From Rubrivirga sp. (lineage in GTDB: Bacteria > Bacteroidota > Rhodothermia > Rhodothermales > Rubricoccaceae): DNA of 5,229 nt. The stretch is taken from positions 1-5,229 of the forward strand of contig JAAXJP010000164.1 of assembly GCA_012269805.1 (NCBI GenBank). Reading direction: 5' to 3'. Positions within the stretch are counted from its first letter, which is position 1. Each line of letters begins with the position of its first letter. Under the pieces are notes generated by a model. That model did not search any database. It saw only the letters and a program-made list of their open reading frames with translations, and was not told the origin of the DNA. Positions 1 to 5,180 of this stretch are shown here, piece after piece. The translations under genes were made by a program, and so were the position numbers.

Positions 1-51
1 CGAAAACCCTCCCCTAGCTTCCCCCATGCCAAACTCCGCCCGCGCCACACC

Positions 52-1215
52 ATGAGCCGACACGGTCGCGTGCTCGTCGCCATGAGCGGCGGCGTCGACT
101 CCTCCGTCACGGCCGGCCTCCTCCACGAGGCCGGCTACGAGGTCGTGGGCGTGACCATGAAGACGTGGGACTACGAGACGTCGCTCGGCGGCTCCGGCGT
201 GTCCCGAAAGCAGTCGGGCTGCTGCTCGCTCGACGACATGAACGACGCCCGCGCCGTGGCCGTCCGCCTCGGCGCCAGCCACACCGTCGTCGACATCCGC
301 GACGAGTTCGGCGGGTGGGTCATCGACCGGTTCGAGGCCGACTACCTCGCGGGGCGGACGCCCAACCCGTGCGTCCTCTGCAACACGCACATCAAGTGGG
401 CCGCCCTCCTCAAGCGCGCCGACGCGCTCGGCTGCGCGCACATCGCGACGGGCCACTACGCGCGCGTGTCCGAGAAAAACGACCGCTGGGTCGTCAGCCG
501 TGGGCTCGACCGGGCCAAGGACCAGTCGTACGTCCTCTGGGGCGTCGCGCAGGACCACCTCGCGCGGACGCTCTTCCCGCTCGGCGGCCTCGCCAAGACC
601 GAGATCCGCCGGATGGCCGACGACATGGGCTTCGAGCACGTCGCCCAGAAGCCGGACTCGTACGAGATCTGCTTCGTCCCGAACGACGACTACCGCGGCT
701 TCCTCCGCCGCCGCTCGCCCGAGGCGGCCGAGGTCGCGGGCGGCCCGTTCGTCCACGTCGCGACGGGCGAGGTCGTGGGGCAGCACGAGGGCTACCCGTT
801 CTACACCGTCGGGCAGCGGCGCGGGCTGGGGATCGCGCTCGGCGAGCCGGTCTACGTCGTCCGCATCGAGCCCGAGACGAACGCCGTCGTCGTCGGGCCG
901 CGCGAGGCGCTCGCGGAGCGGGCGCTCGCGGCGAGCGGCGTCGTCTGGAGCGGGCGCGCCGGCCTCGACGACGAGACGACGCTCCACGGGCAGATCCGCC
1001 ACCGCGACCCCGGCGCGCCGGCCGTCGTCCGCCAGACCGGCCCCGACACGCTCGAGGCCGTGTTCTCGGAGCCCCGCGACGCCGTCGCCCCCGGCCAGGC
1101 CGCCGTGTTCTACGACGGCGACGACGTCGTGGCCGGCGGCTGGATCGACCGCCGCCCCGCCCGCCTCGGCGCCGAGGCCGAGGGACCCGAGTTCGTCGCC
1201 CTCCCGACGCTGTGA
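52..1215 (+). CDS. mnmA: tRNA-specific 2-thiouridylase MnmA
   Basis: Cytoplasmic enzyme that uses ATP to adenylate, then thiolate, U34 in the wobble position of Lys, Glu and Gln tRNAs (s2U34), with sulfur passed as a persulfide. The 387-residue length is near the family norm. Seen in order: PP-loop SGGVDSS (12-18); TPNPCVLCN (103-111), whose Cys110 matches the catalytic Cys of E. coli MnmA; ATGHYA (132-137); DQSYVLW (157-163); SYEICF (203-208) with the second catalytic Cys207; then YTVGQRRGLGI (251-261), opening the central and C-terminal beta-barrel region. Residues 45-62 hold an insert-like stretch with a Cys57-Cys58 pair, a style I associate with Bacteroidota-type MnmA. The ATG at 52 puts the PP-loop at the usual distance from the N terminus; there is no Shine-Dalgarno sequence upstream. 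Its stop overlaps the start of the next gene by 4 nt, so the two are probably translationally coupled. Function is secure by motif; taxonomy is inference. Confidence 0.97.
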   Translation: MSRHGRVLVAMSGGVDSSVTAGLLHEAGYEVVGVTMKTWDYETSLGGSGVSRKQSGCCSLDDMNDARAVAVRLGASHTVVDIRDEFGGWVIDRFEADYLAGRTPNPCVLCNTHIKWAALLKRADALGCAHIATGHYARVSEKNDRWVVSRGLDRAKDQSYVLWGVAQDHLARTLFPLGGLAKTEIRRMADDMGFEHVAQKPDSYEICFVPNDDYRGFLRRRSPEAAEVAGGPFVHVATGEVVGQHEGYPFYTVGQRRGLGIALGEPVYVVRIEPETNAVVVGPREALAERALAASGVVWSGRAGLDDETTLHGQIRHRDPGAPAVVRQTGPDTLEAVFSEPRDAVAPGQAAVFYDGDDVVAGGWIDRRPARLGAEAEGPEFVALPTL

Positions 1216-1412
1216 TTGAGCCCGGCCCCGGCGAGCGCGAATGCCCCTCCTGCGGCTTCGCCGTCCCCGAGGACGCCGCGGTCTGCCCGTACTGCGCCTA
1301 CGAGTTCCCCGTCCGTAAGGCGAGCACGACGCTCAGCGCGTGGCTGTTCGTCGGGCTGATGATCCTGTTCGCCGTGCCGCTCCTGGCGTGGCTGCTCGGC
1401 TGGTTCGGGTAG
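1212..1412 (+). CDS. small zinc-ribbon protein with one C-terminal membrane segment
   Basis: A 66-residue protein, not assigned to a named family. Residues 11-14 and 25-28 form two knuckles, CPSC and CPYC, spaced like a zinc ribbon, so it very probably binds one Zn2+. Residues 41-65 (from LSAWLFVGLM to the Trp-rich end) are strongly hydrophobic and should form a single transmembrane helix, with a Lys-Arg pair before it favouring the ribbon on the cytoplasmic side. I chose the GTG at 1212 because the mnmA stop (1213-1215) lies across it in a GTGA overlap, because it begins just ahead of the ribbon, and because frame sequence upstream is only an Arg/Pro-rich shadow of mnmA. Similar tiny ribbon-plus-helix proteins are common in Bacteroidota without known function. 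Coupling to mnmA suggests co-expression, not necessarily a shared pathway. Confidence 0.82.
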   Translation: MIEPGPGERECPSCGFAVPEDAAVCPYCAYEFPVRKASTTLSAWLFVGLMILFAVPLLAWLLGWFG

Positions 1413-1457
1413 GAGGGCTGGAGGGGCGGAGGCACTCTTCACCCCACGCCCTCTCCC
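1413..1457. other. short convergent intergenic gap
   Basis: These 45 bp separate the end of the zinc-ribbon gene from the end of zwf, so both transcripts must stop in or beyond this gap. The only pairing I see is GAGGGC (1413-1418) with GCCCTC (1448-1453), a 6-bp stem around a 29-nt loop with no T-run on either strand. It is too weak to call a terminator. Termination may be Rho-dependent, or the transcripts may overlap. Confidence 0.5.
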
Positions 1458-3014
1458 TCACTCTGCGTCCTCCGGGTGCGCGTCGGCGATGGCCTCGGGG
1501 GCCGTGCCGGTCGGGATCGGGTCGGACGGGAGCGGCTCGAACCACGAGCGGCCGTCACGGGCGAGGAGGCGGTCGGCCGCGGCCGGGCCCCACGTGCCCG
1601 CGGCGTAGTTGGGGAACTCCGCCGGCGGCGACGCGGCCCACGCCTCGAGGACGGGGTCGACGACCTGCCACGCCGCCTCGACCTGGTCGGCCCGCATGAA
1701 GAGCGTCGCGTCGCCGCGGATGGCGTCGAGGAGGAGCGTCTCGTAGGCGTCGGGCGGCGTGTCGAAGGCCTCGTCGTAGTCGAACCGCATGGCGACCGGC
1801 TGGAGGAGCATCTGCGGGCCGGGCCGCTTGGCCTGGAAGCGGAGGACGATCCCCTCGTCGGGCTGGATGCGGAGGACGAGCCGGTTGGGCTGGAACGCCT
1901 CGTCGGCGCCGGACGGGAACGCGCGGTGCGGGACCGGCCGGAACTGGACCGAGATCTCGGACACGCGCCGCGGCATCCGCTTGCCCGTGCGGAGGTAGAA
2001 CGGGACGCCGTGCCAGCGCCAGTTGTCGACCTCCAGCTTGAGCGCGGCGTACGTCTCCGTGGCCGAGCGCTCGGCCACCTTCGGCTCCTCGCGGTAGCCC
2101 GGCACGCGCGCGCCGTGGAGGAACCCCTCGCCATACTGCCCCCGCACGGCGACCTCGTGGACCCGCTCCCGCGTGATCGGCCGGACGGCCCGGAGCACGT
2201 CGACCTTCTTGTTGCGGACCTCGTCGGCCTTGAACGCGACGGGCGGCTCCATCGCCACGAGGCAAAGGAGCTGGAGGAGGTGGTTCTGGACCATGTCGCG
2301 CAGGGCCCCGGCCTTCTCGTAGTACCCGCCCCGGTGCTCGACGCCGACCGTCTCCGAGACCGTGATCTGGACGTGGTCGACGTAGCGGGCGTCCCAGACG
2401 GGCTCGAAGAGCGCGTTGGCGAACCGGAAGGCCAGGAGGTTCTGGACCGTCTCCTTCCCGAGGTAGTGGTCGATCCGGTAGACCTGGCTCTCGTCGGCGG
2501 CGTCGAGGAGGACGCGGTCGAGCGCGCGGGCGCTCTCGGCGTCGTGCCCGAACGGCTTCTCGACCACGACCCGGTCGCGCTCCACATCGTCGAGCAGGCC
2601 GGCCTCGGCGAGGTTCGTCACGATGGGCTCGACGAGGAACGGCGCGACGGAGAGGTAGAATACGCGGTGCGGCCGGTCGCCCTCCGGCCCGACGTCTTCC
2701 AGGTGCTCGCCGAGGCGGGCGTAGGTCGCGGCGTCGGTCGCGTCGCCCTGGACGTAGCTGAGGCGCTCGGCGAAGGCGGCCCAGTTGTCGGCGTCGGCGT
2801 CGCGCGGGAAGAAGCGGCCGAGCGAATCGGCCGCGTCGCACGAGAACTCGACGAACGCCTCGTGGTCCATCTCCTGGAGGTCGACCCCGACCACGTCCAC
2901 CTCGGCGGGCAGATGGCCCTCCCGGTGGAGGTCGTAGAGGGCCGGGATCAGCTTCCGGTGCGCGAGGTCGCCGGCGGCGCCGAAGAGGATGAGCTGAATC
3001 GAGTGAGGTGTCAT
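1458..3014 (-). CDS. zwf: glucose-6-phosphate 1-dehydrogenase
   Basis: Oxidises glucose 6-phosphate to 6-phosphogluconolactone, the first step of the oxidative pentose phosphate pathway, in the cytoplasm. The 518 residues are slightly longer than usual, through an Ala/Pro/Asp-rich tail after about residue 495. The Rossmann domain starts with FGAAGDLAHRKL (11-22). EKPFG (152-156), RIDHYLGKE (180-188, substrate and catalytic His183) and QNH (243-245, with His245 as the likely general base) are all present, as are YYEKAGALRDM (231-241) and the VPFYLRTGKRM segment (337-347). At the end of the second strand it reads GVDLQ (43-47), where NADP-using relatives usually have Arg (GTARQ in Leuconostoc, GVGRA in E. 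coli). This suggests changed cofactor preference. The ATG at 3014 gives the normal short lead before the Rossmann motif; longer reading upstream runs antisense-free but through the inserted small gene and is not family-like. The start codon lies inside an inverted heptad repeat. Last gene of the gnd operon. Confidence 0.97.
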   Translation of the reverse strand: MTPHSIQLILFGAAGDLAHRKLIPALYDLHREGHLPAEVDVVGVDLQEMDHEAFVEFSCDAADSLGRFFPRDADADNWAAFAERLSYVQGDATDAATYARLGEHLEDVGPEGDRPHRVFYLSVAPFLVEPIVTNLAEAGLLDDVERDRVVVEKPFGHDAESARALDRVLLDAADESQVYRIDHYLGKETVQNLLAFRFANALFEPVWDARYVDHVQITVSETVGVEHRGGYYEKAGALRDMVQNHLLQLLCLVAMEPPVAFKADEVRNKKVDVLRAVRPITRERVHEVAVRGQYGEGFLHGARVPGYREEPKVAERSATETYAALKLEVDNWRWHGVPFYLRTGKRMPRRVSEISVQFRPVPHRAFPSGADEAFQPNRLVLRIQPDEGIVLRFQAKRPGPQMLLQPVAMRFDYDEAFDTPPDAYETLLLDAIRGDATLFMRADQVEAAWQVVDPVLEAWAASPPAEFPNYAAGTWGPAAADRLLARDGRSWFEPLPSDPIPTGTAPEAIADAHPEDAE

Positions 3015-3031
3015 GGGTGAAGGGTAAAGGG
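3011..3031. repeat. left heptad repeat arm bordering the inserted small gene
   Basis: Three 7-nt units in a row on the minus strand: CCCTTTA, CCCTTCA and CCCATGA. The third contains the zwf ATG (3014-3012). The arm begins 3 nt beyond the stop codon of the four-helix-bundle gene. Its bases 3013-3024 are a perfect 12-nt inverted match to 3398-3409 on the other side of that gene. The repeat is directly visible; its role as an element end is inference. Confidence 0.75.
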
Positions 3032-3034
3032 CCT

Positions 3035-3412
3035 TCAAAGCGTGCGTCGGAGCGTTGTGATCCGCCGGCTGAGCACGTCGATGCGCTGGCGGAGATCGGC
3101 CGTGGCGTCGGCGGTCGTCAACCCGACCTCTGCCGCGATGATCAGTTGGGTCTCGACTTCGAAGAGGGAGCCGCGGGCGTAGCGGAGGAACTGGTCGAAC
3201 TCGCCCCGCTTGTGCCGCCCCCACCCCTCCGCGACGTTGGACGGGATGGATACCGCAGCCCGTCGGAGCTGGGAGATCAGGCCGAACTGCTCGGACGAGG
3301 GCCAGTCCTGAGTGAGGCGGTAGACGTCACGGACGAGAGTGACCCCGTCTCGCCACACGTCGAGGTCGCGGTACGAGCGGATCGGTGGACGCGAGGACCC
3401 TTCACCCATCAC
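3035..3412 (-). CDS. four-helix-bundle protein of the 23S rRNA intervening-sequence (IVP) family
   Basis: A 125-residue helical protein matching, by eye, the family often named four helix bundle protein or S23 (TIGR02436-like). It has the hallmark order SYRDLDVWRDG (13-23), VYRLT (30-34), FGLISQLRRAAVSIPSNVAEG (43-63), FDQFLRYARGSLFEVETQL (72-90), and a final helix to the C terminus. The family is known from open reading frames inside 23S rRNA intervening sequences and is related to the Avd accessory protein of diversity-generating retroelements, a basic, probably nucleic-acid-binding pentamer. No reverse transcriptase or template repeat is present here, so a retroelement role is not supported. 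Start is GTG at 3412 or ATG at 3409; the family-like part begins near residue 11, and the first residues are encoded by the flanking heptad repeat. It lies 7 nt after gnd and 20 nt before zwf. Three hand-counted 60-base lines give about 65-67% G+C versus 70-77% in sampled neighbour lines, fitting an acquired insert. Confidence 0.9.
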   Translation of the reverse strand: MMGEGSSRPPIRSYRDLDVWRDGVTLVRDVYRLTQDWPSSEQFGLISQLRRAAVSIPSNVAEGWGRHKRGEFDQFLRYARGSLFEVETQLIIAAEVGLTTADATADLRQRIDVLSRRITTLRRTL

Positions 3413-3418
3413 CCTTCA
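3398..3418. repeat. right heptad repeat arm bordering the inserted small gene
   Basis: Three 7-nt units on the plus strand: CCCTTCA, CCCATCA and CCCTTCA. The arm is separated from the gnd stop codon (3422-3420) by a single base and overlaps the GTG/ATG starts of the four-helix-bundle gene. Units have the same consensus as the left arm but the opposite orientation, so the small gene is enclosed by an inverted pair. CCCTTCA occurs twice, so the units also make a short tandem repeat. Confidence 0.78.
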
Positions 3419-3419
3419 C

Positions 3420-4883
3420 TCACAGCCCCGCCGGCTCCCACTGCGCGTGGAACGTGCCGTCCTGGTCGGTCCGCCGGAAGGTGTGGGCGCCGAAGTAGTC
3501 GCGCTGGGCGGCGACGAGGTTGGCCGGGAGCCACTCGGAGCGGTAGGCGTCGAGGTAGGCGAGGGCCGTCGACAGGCACGGCGTGGGGATGCCCGCCTGC
3601 GTCCCGAGGCCGACCGCCCGGCGGAGCGCGCCGCGGTGGCCGATCAGCTTCTCGGCGACGACCGGCGCCACGAGGAGGTTGGGGAGGTCGTCGTCGGCGC
3701 GGAACGCCGCGCGGAACGTCTCGAGGAGGTCGGCGCGGATGATGCAGCCGCCGCGCCAGACGCGGGCGACGGTCCCAAGATCGAGCCCGAACTCGTAGGC
3801 GTCGCTGGCCCGCTTGAGGAGCGCGAAGCCCTGGGCGTACGTCACGAGGAACGCCGCCAGAAGCGCGTCGCCGACGGCGCCGACGAGGTCCTCGGGGTCG
3901 CCGGGCGCGCGGCCGGCCGGCTCCCCGAGGAGGCCGCTCGCCGCCACGCGCTCGTCCTTGAGCGCCGAGAGGTAGCGGGCCGTCACGGCCGCGTCGATGG
4001 TCGGTGTGGGAACGCCGAGGTCGAGGGCGTCCTGGCTCGTCCACTTGCCCGTCCCCTTCTGGGCCGCCGTGTCGAGGATGTAGTCGAGGAGGTAGCGCCC
4101 CGTCATGCCCTCCGGCGGGCTCTCGTCGCCCGGCGCCTCGTCGGGGCTCACGTCGACGGTGTCCGGGTGGTGGAGGATGTCGGCCGTGATCTCGACGAGG
4201 TAGCTCCGGAGTTCGCCGTCGTTCCAGGCGCCGAACAGGTCGCCCATGCGCTGGTTGCCGAGCCCGGCGCCGCGCTTGAGGAGGTCGTAGGCCTCGGCGA
4301 GAAGCTGCATCAGCCCGTACTCGATCCCGTTGTGCACCATCTTGACGTAGTGGCCCGAGGCGCCGGCGCCGAGGTGCGCGACGCACGGCTCGCCATCGAC
4401 CTCGGCGGCCATCCCCTCCAAGACGGGCGCGACGCGGGCGTAGGGCTCCCTGGGCCCGCCGGGCATCATGCTCGGCCCGAGGCGAGCGCCCTCCTCGCCG
4501 CCCGAGACGCCCATCCCGAAAAAGTGGAGGCCCCGCTGGGCCATCTCGTCGTGCCGCCGCTGGGTGTCGGGGAAGTGCGAGTTGCCCCCGTCGATGACGA
4601 GGTCGCCCTCGTCGAGCTTCGGTGCCAGCGACCCCAGCACGCTGTCGACCGCGGGCCCGGCCGGGACCATCACGAGGATGTTGCGGGGCCGGGGGAGCGC
4701 GGCGAGGAACGCGTCGGCGTCGGTCGTGGCCGTGACGGGCCGCGTGGCCTCCGCCTCGAAGCCGCGGACGGCGTCTTCGCCGAGGTCGGTGCCGGCGACG
4801 TGTTTGCCGGCGGCGAGCGCGGTGAGGGCGAGGTTGCGGCCCATGACGCCGAGGCCGACGACGCCGAGGTGAGGGGTGGACAT
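3420..4883 (-). CDS. gnd: 6-phosphogluconate dehydrogenase, decarboxylating (long form)
   Basis: Cytoplasmic enzyme oxidising and decarboxylating 6-phosphogluconate to ribulose 5-phosphate, the third step of the oxidative pentose phosphate pathway. The 487 residues align along the whole length with E. coli Gnd (468). Seen: GVVGLGVMGRNLAL (7-20) nucleotide fold; IDGGNSHFPDT (97-107); GVSGGEEGARLGPSMMPGG (125-143); GHYVKMVHNGIEYG (177-190) with catalytic Lys181 and the His184/Asn185 pair; KGTGKWTSQDALDLG (276-290); and the C-terminal RDYFGAHTFRR (461-471), which reaches the partner subunit in this family. Two oddities: the NADP-recognition triad Asn-Arg-Ser/Thr is replaced by Asp33-Leu34-Gly35, and residues about 241-259 are an acidic Pro-rich insert absent from E. 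coli. The ATG at 4883 is chosen because it begins as E. coli does; the 77 in-frame codons upstream are Arg/Pro-rich and not family-like. First gene of the gnd, small-gene, zwf unit. Confidence 0.97.
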   Translation of the reverse strand: MSTPHLGVVGLGVMGRNLALTALAAGKHVAGTDLGEDAVRGFEAEATRPVTATTDADAFLAALPRPRNILVMVPAGPAVDSVLGSLAPKLDEGDLVIDGGNSHFPDTQRRHDEMAQRGLHFFGMGVSGGEEGARLGPSMMPGGPREPYARVAPVLEGMAAEVDGEPCVAHLGAGASGHYVKMVHNGIEYGLMQLLAEAYDLLKRGAGLGNQRMGDLFGAWNDGELRSYLVEITADILHHPDTVDVSPDEAPGDESPPEGMTGRYLLDYILDTAAQKGTGKWTSQDALDLGVPTPTIDAAVTARYLSALKDERVAASGLLGEPAGRAPGDPEDLVGAVGDALLAAFLVTYAQGFALLKRASDAYEFGLDLGTVARVWRGGCIIRADLLETFRAAFRADDDLPNLLVAPVVAEKLIGHRGALRRAVGLGTQAGIPTPCLSTALAYLDAYRSEWLPANLVAAQRDYFGAHTFRRTDQDGTFHAQWEPAGL

Positions 4884-5023
4884 GAGACGTGCGGAGGTGA
4901 CGGGACGGGCTGTACGCGCGCTCCCCGCAGGGGTGCCGGCCCGCACGACCCGCGTCGGCGCCCGGCCCTCCGCCCGACACGTCGACGGGATAGGGAAACG
5001 CCGTCCATGAGCCGGCCGCCCCC

Positions 5024-5042
5024 CCCGTGGCCCGGCCACGGG
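5024..5042. promoter_or_regulatory. perfect 8-bp hairpin beside the A/T island
   Basis: CCCGTGGC (5024-5031) and GCCACGGG (5035-5042) are perfect inverted copies around a 3-nt CCG loop, ending 2 nt before the TATGTTTTG island. In DNA this could be a dyad binding site next to a promoter; in a leftward RNA it could be a hairpin. No T-run follows it on either reading strand that would make a standard terminator: the T-rich TGTTTTG follows only on the plus strand. In G+C-rich DNA such pairings also arise by chance. Confidence 0.35.
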
Positions 5043-5144
5043 CCTATGTTTTGGCCGTGAGGCCTCTCCCCAGCCGGAGGCCTGCACGACCCGACGGTGT
5101 TCGCACGGGAGCACCGCCCGTCTCTTCCACCCGACCGACCCCGT

Positions 5145-5160
5145 CGCCTCTCGTGAGGCG
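5145..5160 (+). promoter_or_regulatory. short hairpin in the leader of the partial gene
   Basis: CGCCTC (5145-5150) pairs with GAGGCG (5155-5160) around the tetraloop TCGT, ending 20 nt before the ATG at 5181. It could fold in the 5' leader of the rightward gene. Role unknown; chance occurrence is quite possible at this base composition. Confidence 0.25.
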
Positions 5161-5180
5161 TCGGGCGCCGCTGCCGCCTG

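Larger units (their letters stand above)
3011..3418 (-). mobile_element. candidate intervening-sequence-like cassette inserted between gnd and zwf
   Basis: About 408 bp consisting of one four-helix-bundle gene closed by inverted 3-unit heptad arms, fitted exactly between the gnd stop and the zwf start. In established cases, 23S rRNA intervening sequences coding for this protein family are also bounded by inverted sequences that pair in RNA and are cut out by RNase III. The architecture here is similar but lies in a protein operon. There is no transposase and no certain target-site duplication. Calling it mobile is inference from the borders, the lower G+C content and the unrelated function. 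Confidence 0.45.
4884..5180. promoter_or_regulatory. divergent GC-rich intergenic region upstream of gnd and the partial gene
   Basis: About 297 bp between two divergently read genes, so it should hold both promoters. It is mostly G+C-rich, with one clear A/T island, TATGTTTTG at 5045-5053. This partly resembles the Bacteroidota minus-7 element (TAnnTTTG) and could serve the rightward gene. I find no matching TTTG or TTG element at the minus-33 distance, and nothing convincing for gnd on the other strand. A long open frame continuing the gnd frame to 5114 looks non-coding. Confidence 0.4.

Noticed and set aside
1..51. Promoter or ribosome binding site for mnmA
   Set aside because: The 51 bases before the ATG show no convincing minus-7/minus-33 pair and no AGGAGG-like site; the promoter may lie left of the window.
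1413..1457. Rho-independent terminator between the convergent genes
   Set aside because: Only a 6-bp stem with a 29-nt loop and no T-run on either strand.
1436..1457. A third copy of the heptad-like sequence (CTTCACCCC) after zwf
   Set aside because: Only one partial match of the CCCTTCA/CCCATCA pattern in pyrimidine-rich DNA, without tandem units; not enough to link it to the cassette ends.
1476..3020. Long plus-strand open frame of 514 codons opposite zwf
   Set aside because: It is the antisense shadow of zwf in G+C-rich DNA; its protein is Val/Glu/Arg-rich low-complexity sequence with no recognisable motif, while the minus strand has full G6PDH motifs.
3035..3412. Avd-type accessory gene of a diversity-generating retroelement
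   Set aside because: The protein is related to Avd, but no reverse transcriptase, template repeat or variable-repeat gene is visible in the window.
3011..3418. CRISPR array or CRISPR-like repeats
   Set aside because: Units are 7 nt, directly adjacent and without spacers; the two arms are separated by a coding gene and inverted.
3339..5060. Long plus-strand open frame opposite gnd, extending across the intergenic region
   Set aside because: Antisense shadow of gnd with biased low-complexity translation and no family features.
4884..5114. 77-codon N-terminal extension of Gnd
   Set aside because: The frame is open but Arg/Pro/Ala-rich and unlike any Gnd N terminus; the ATG at 4883 aligns residue for residue with E. 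coli Gnd.
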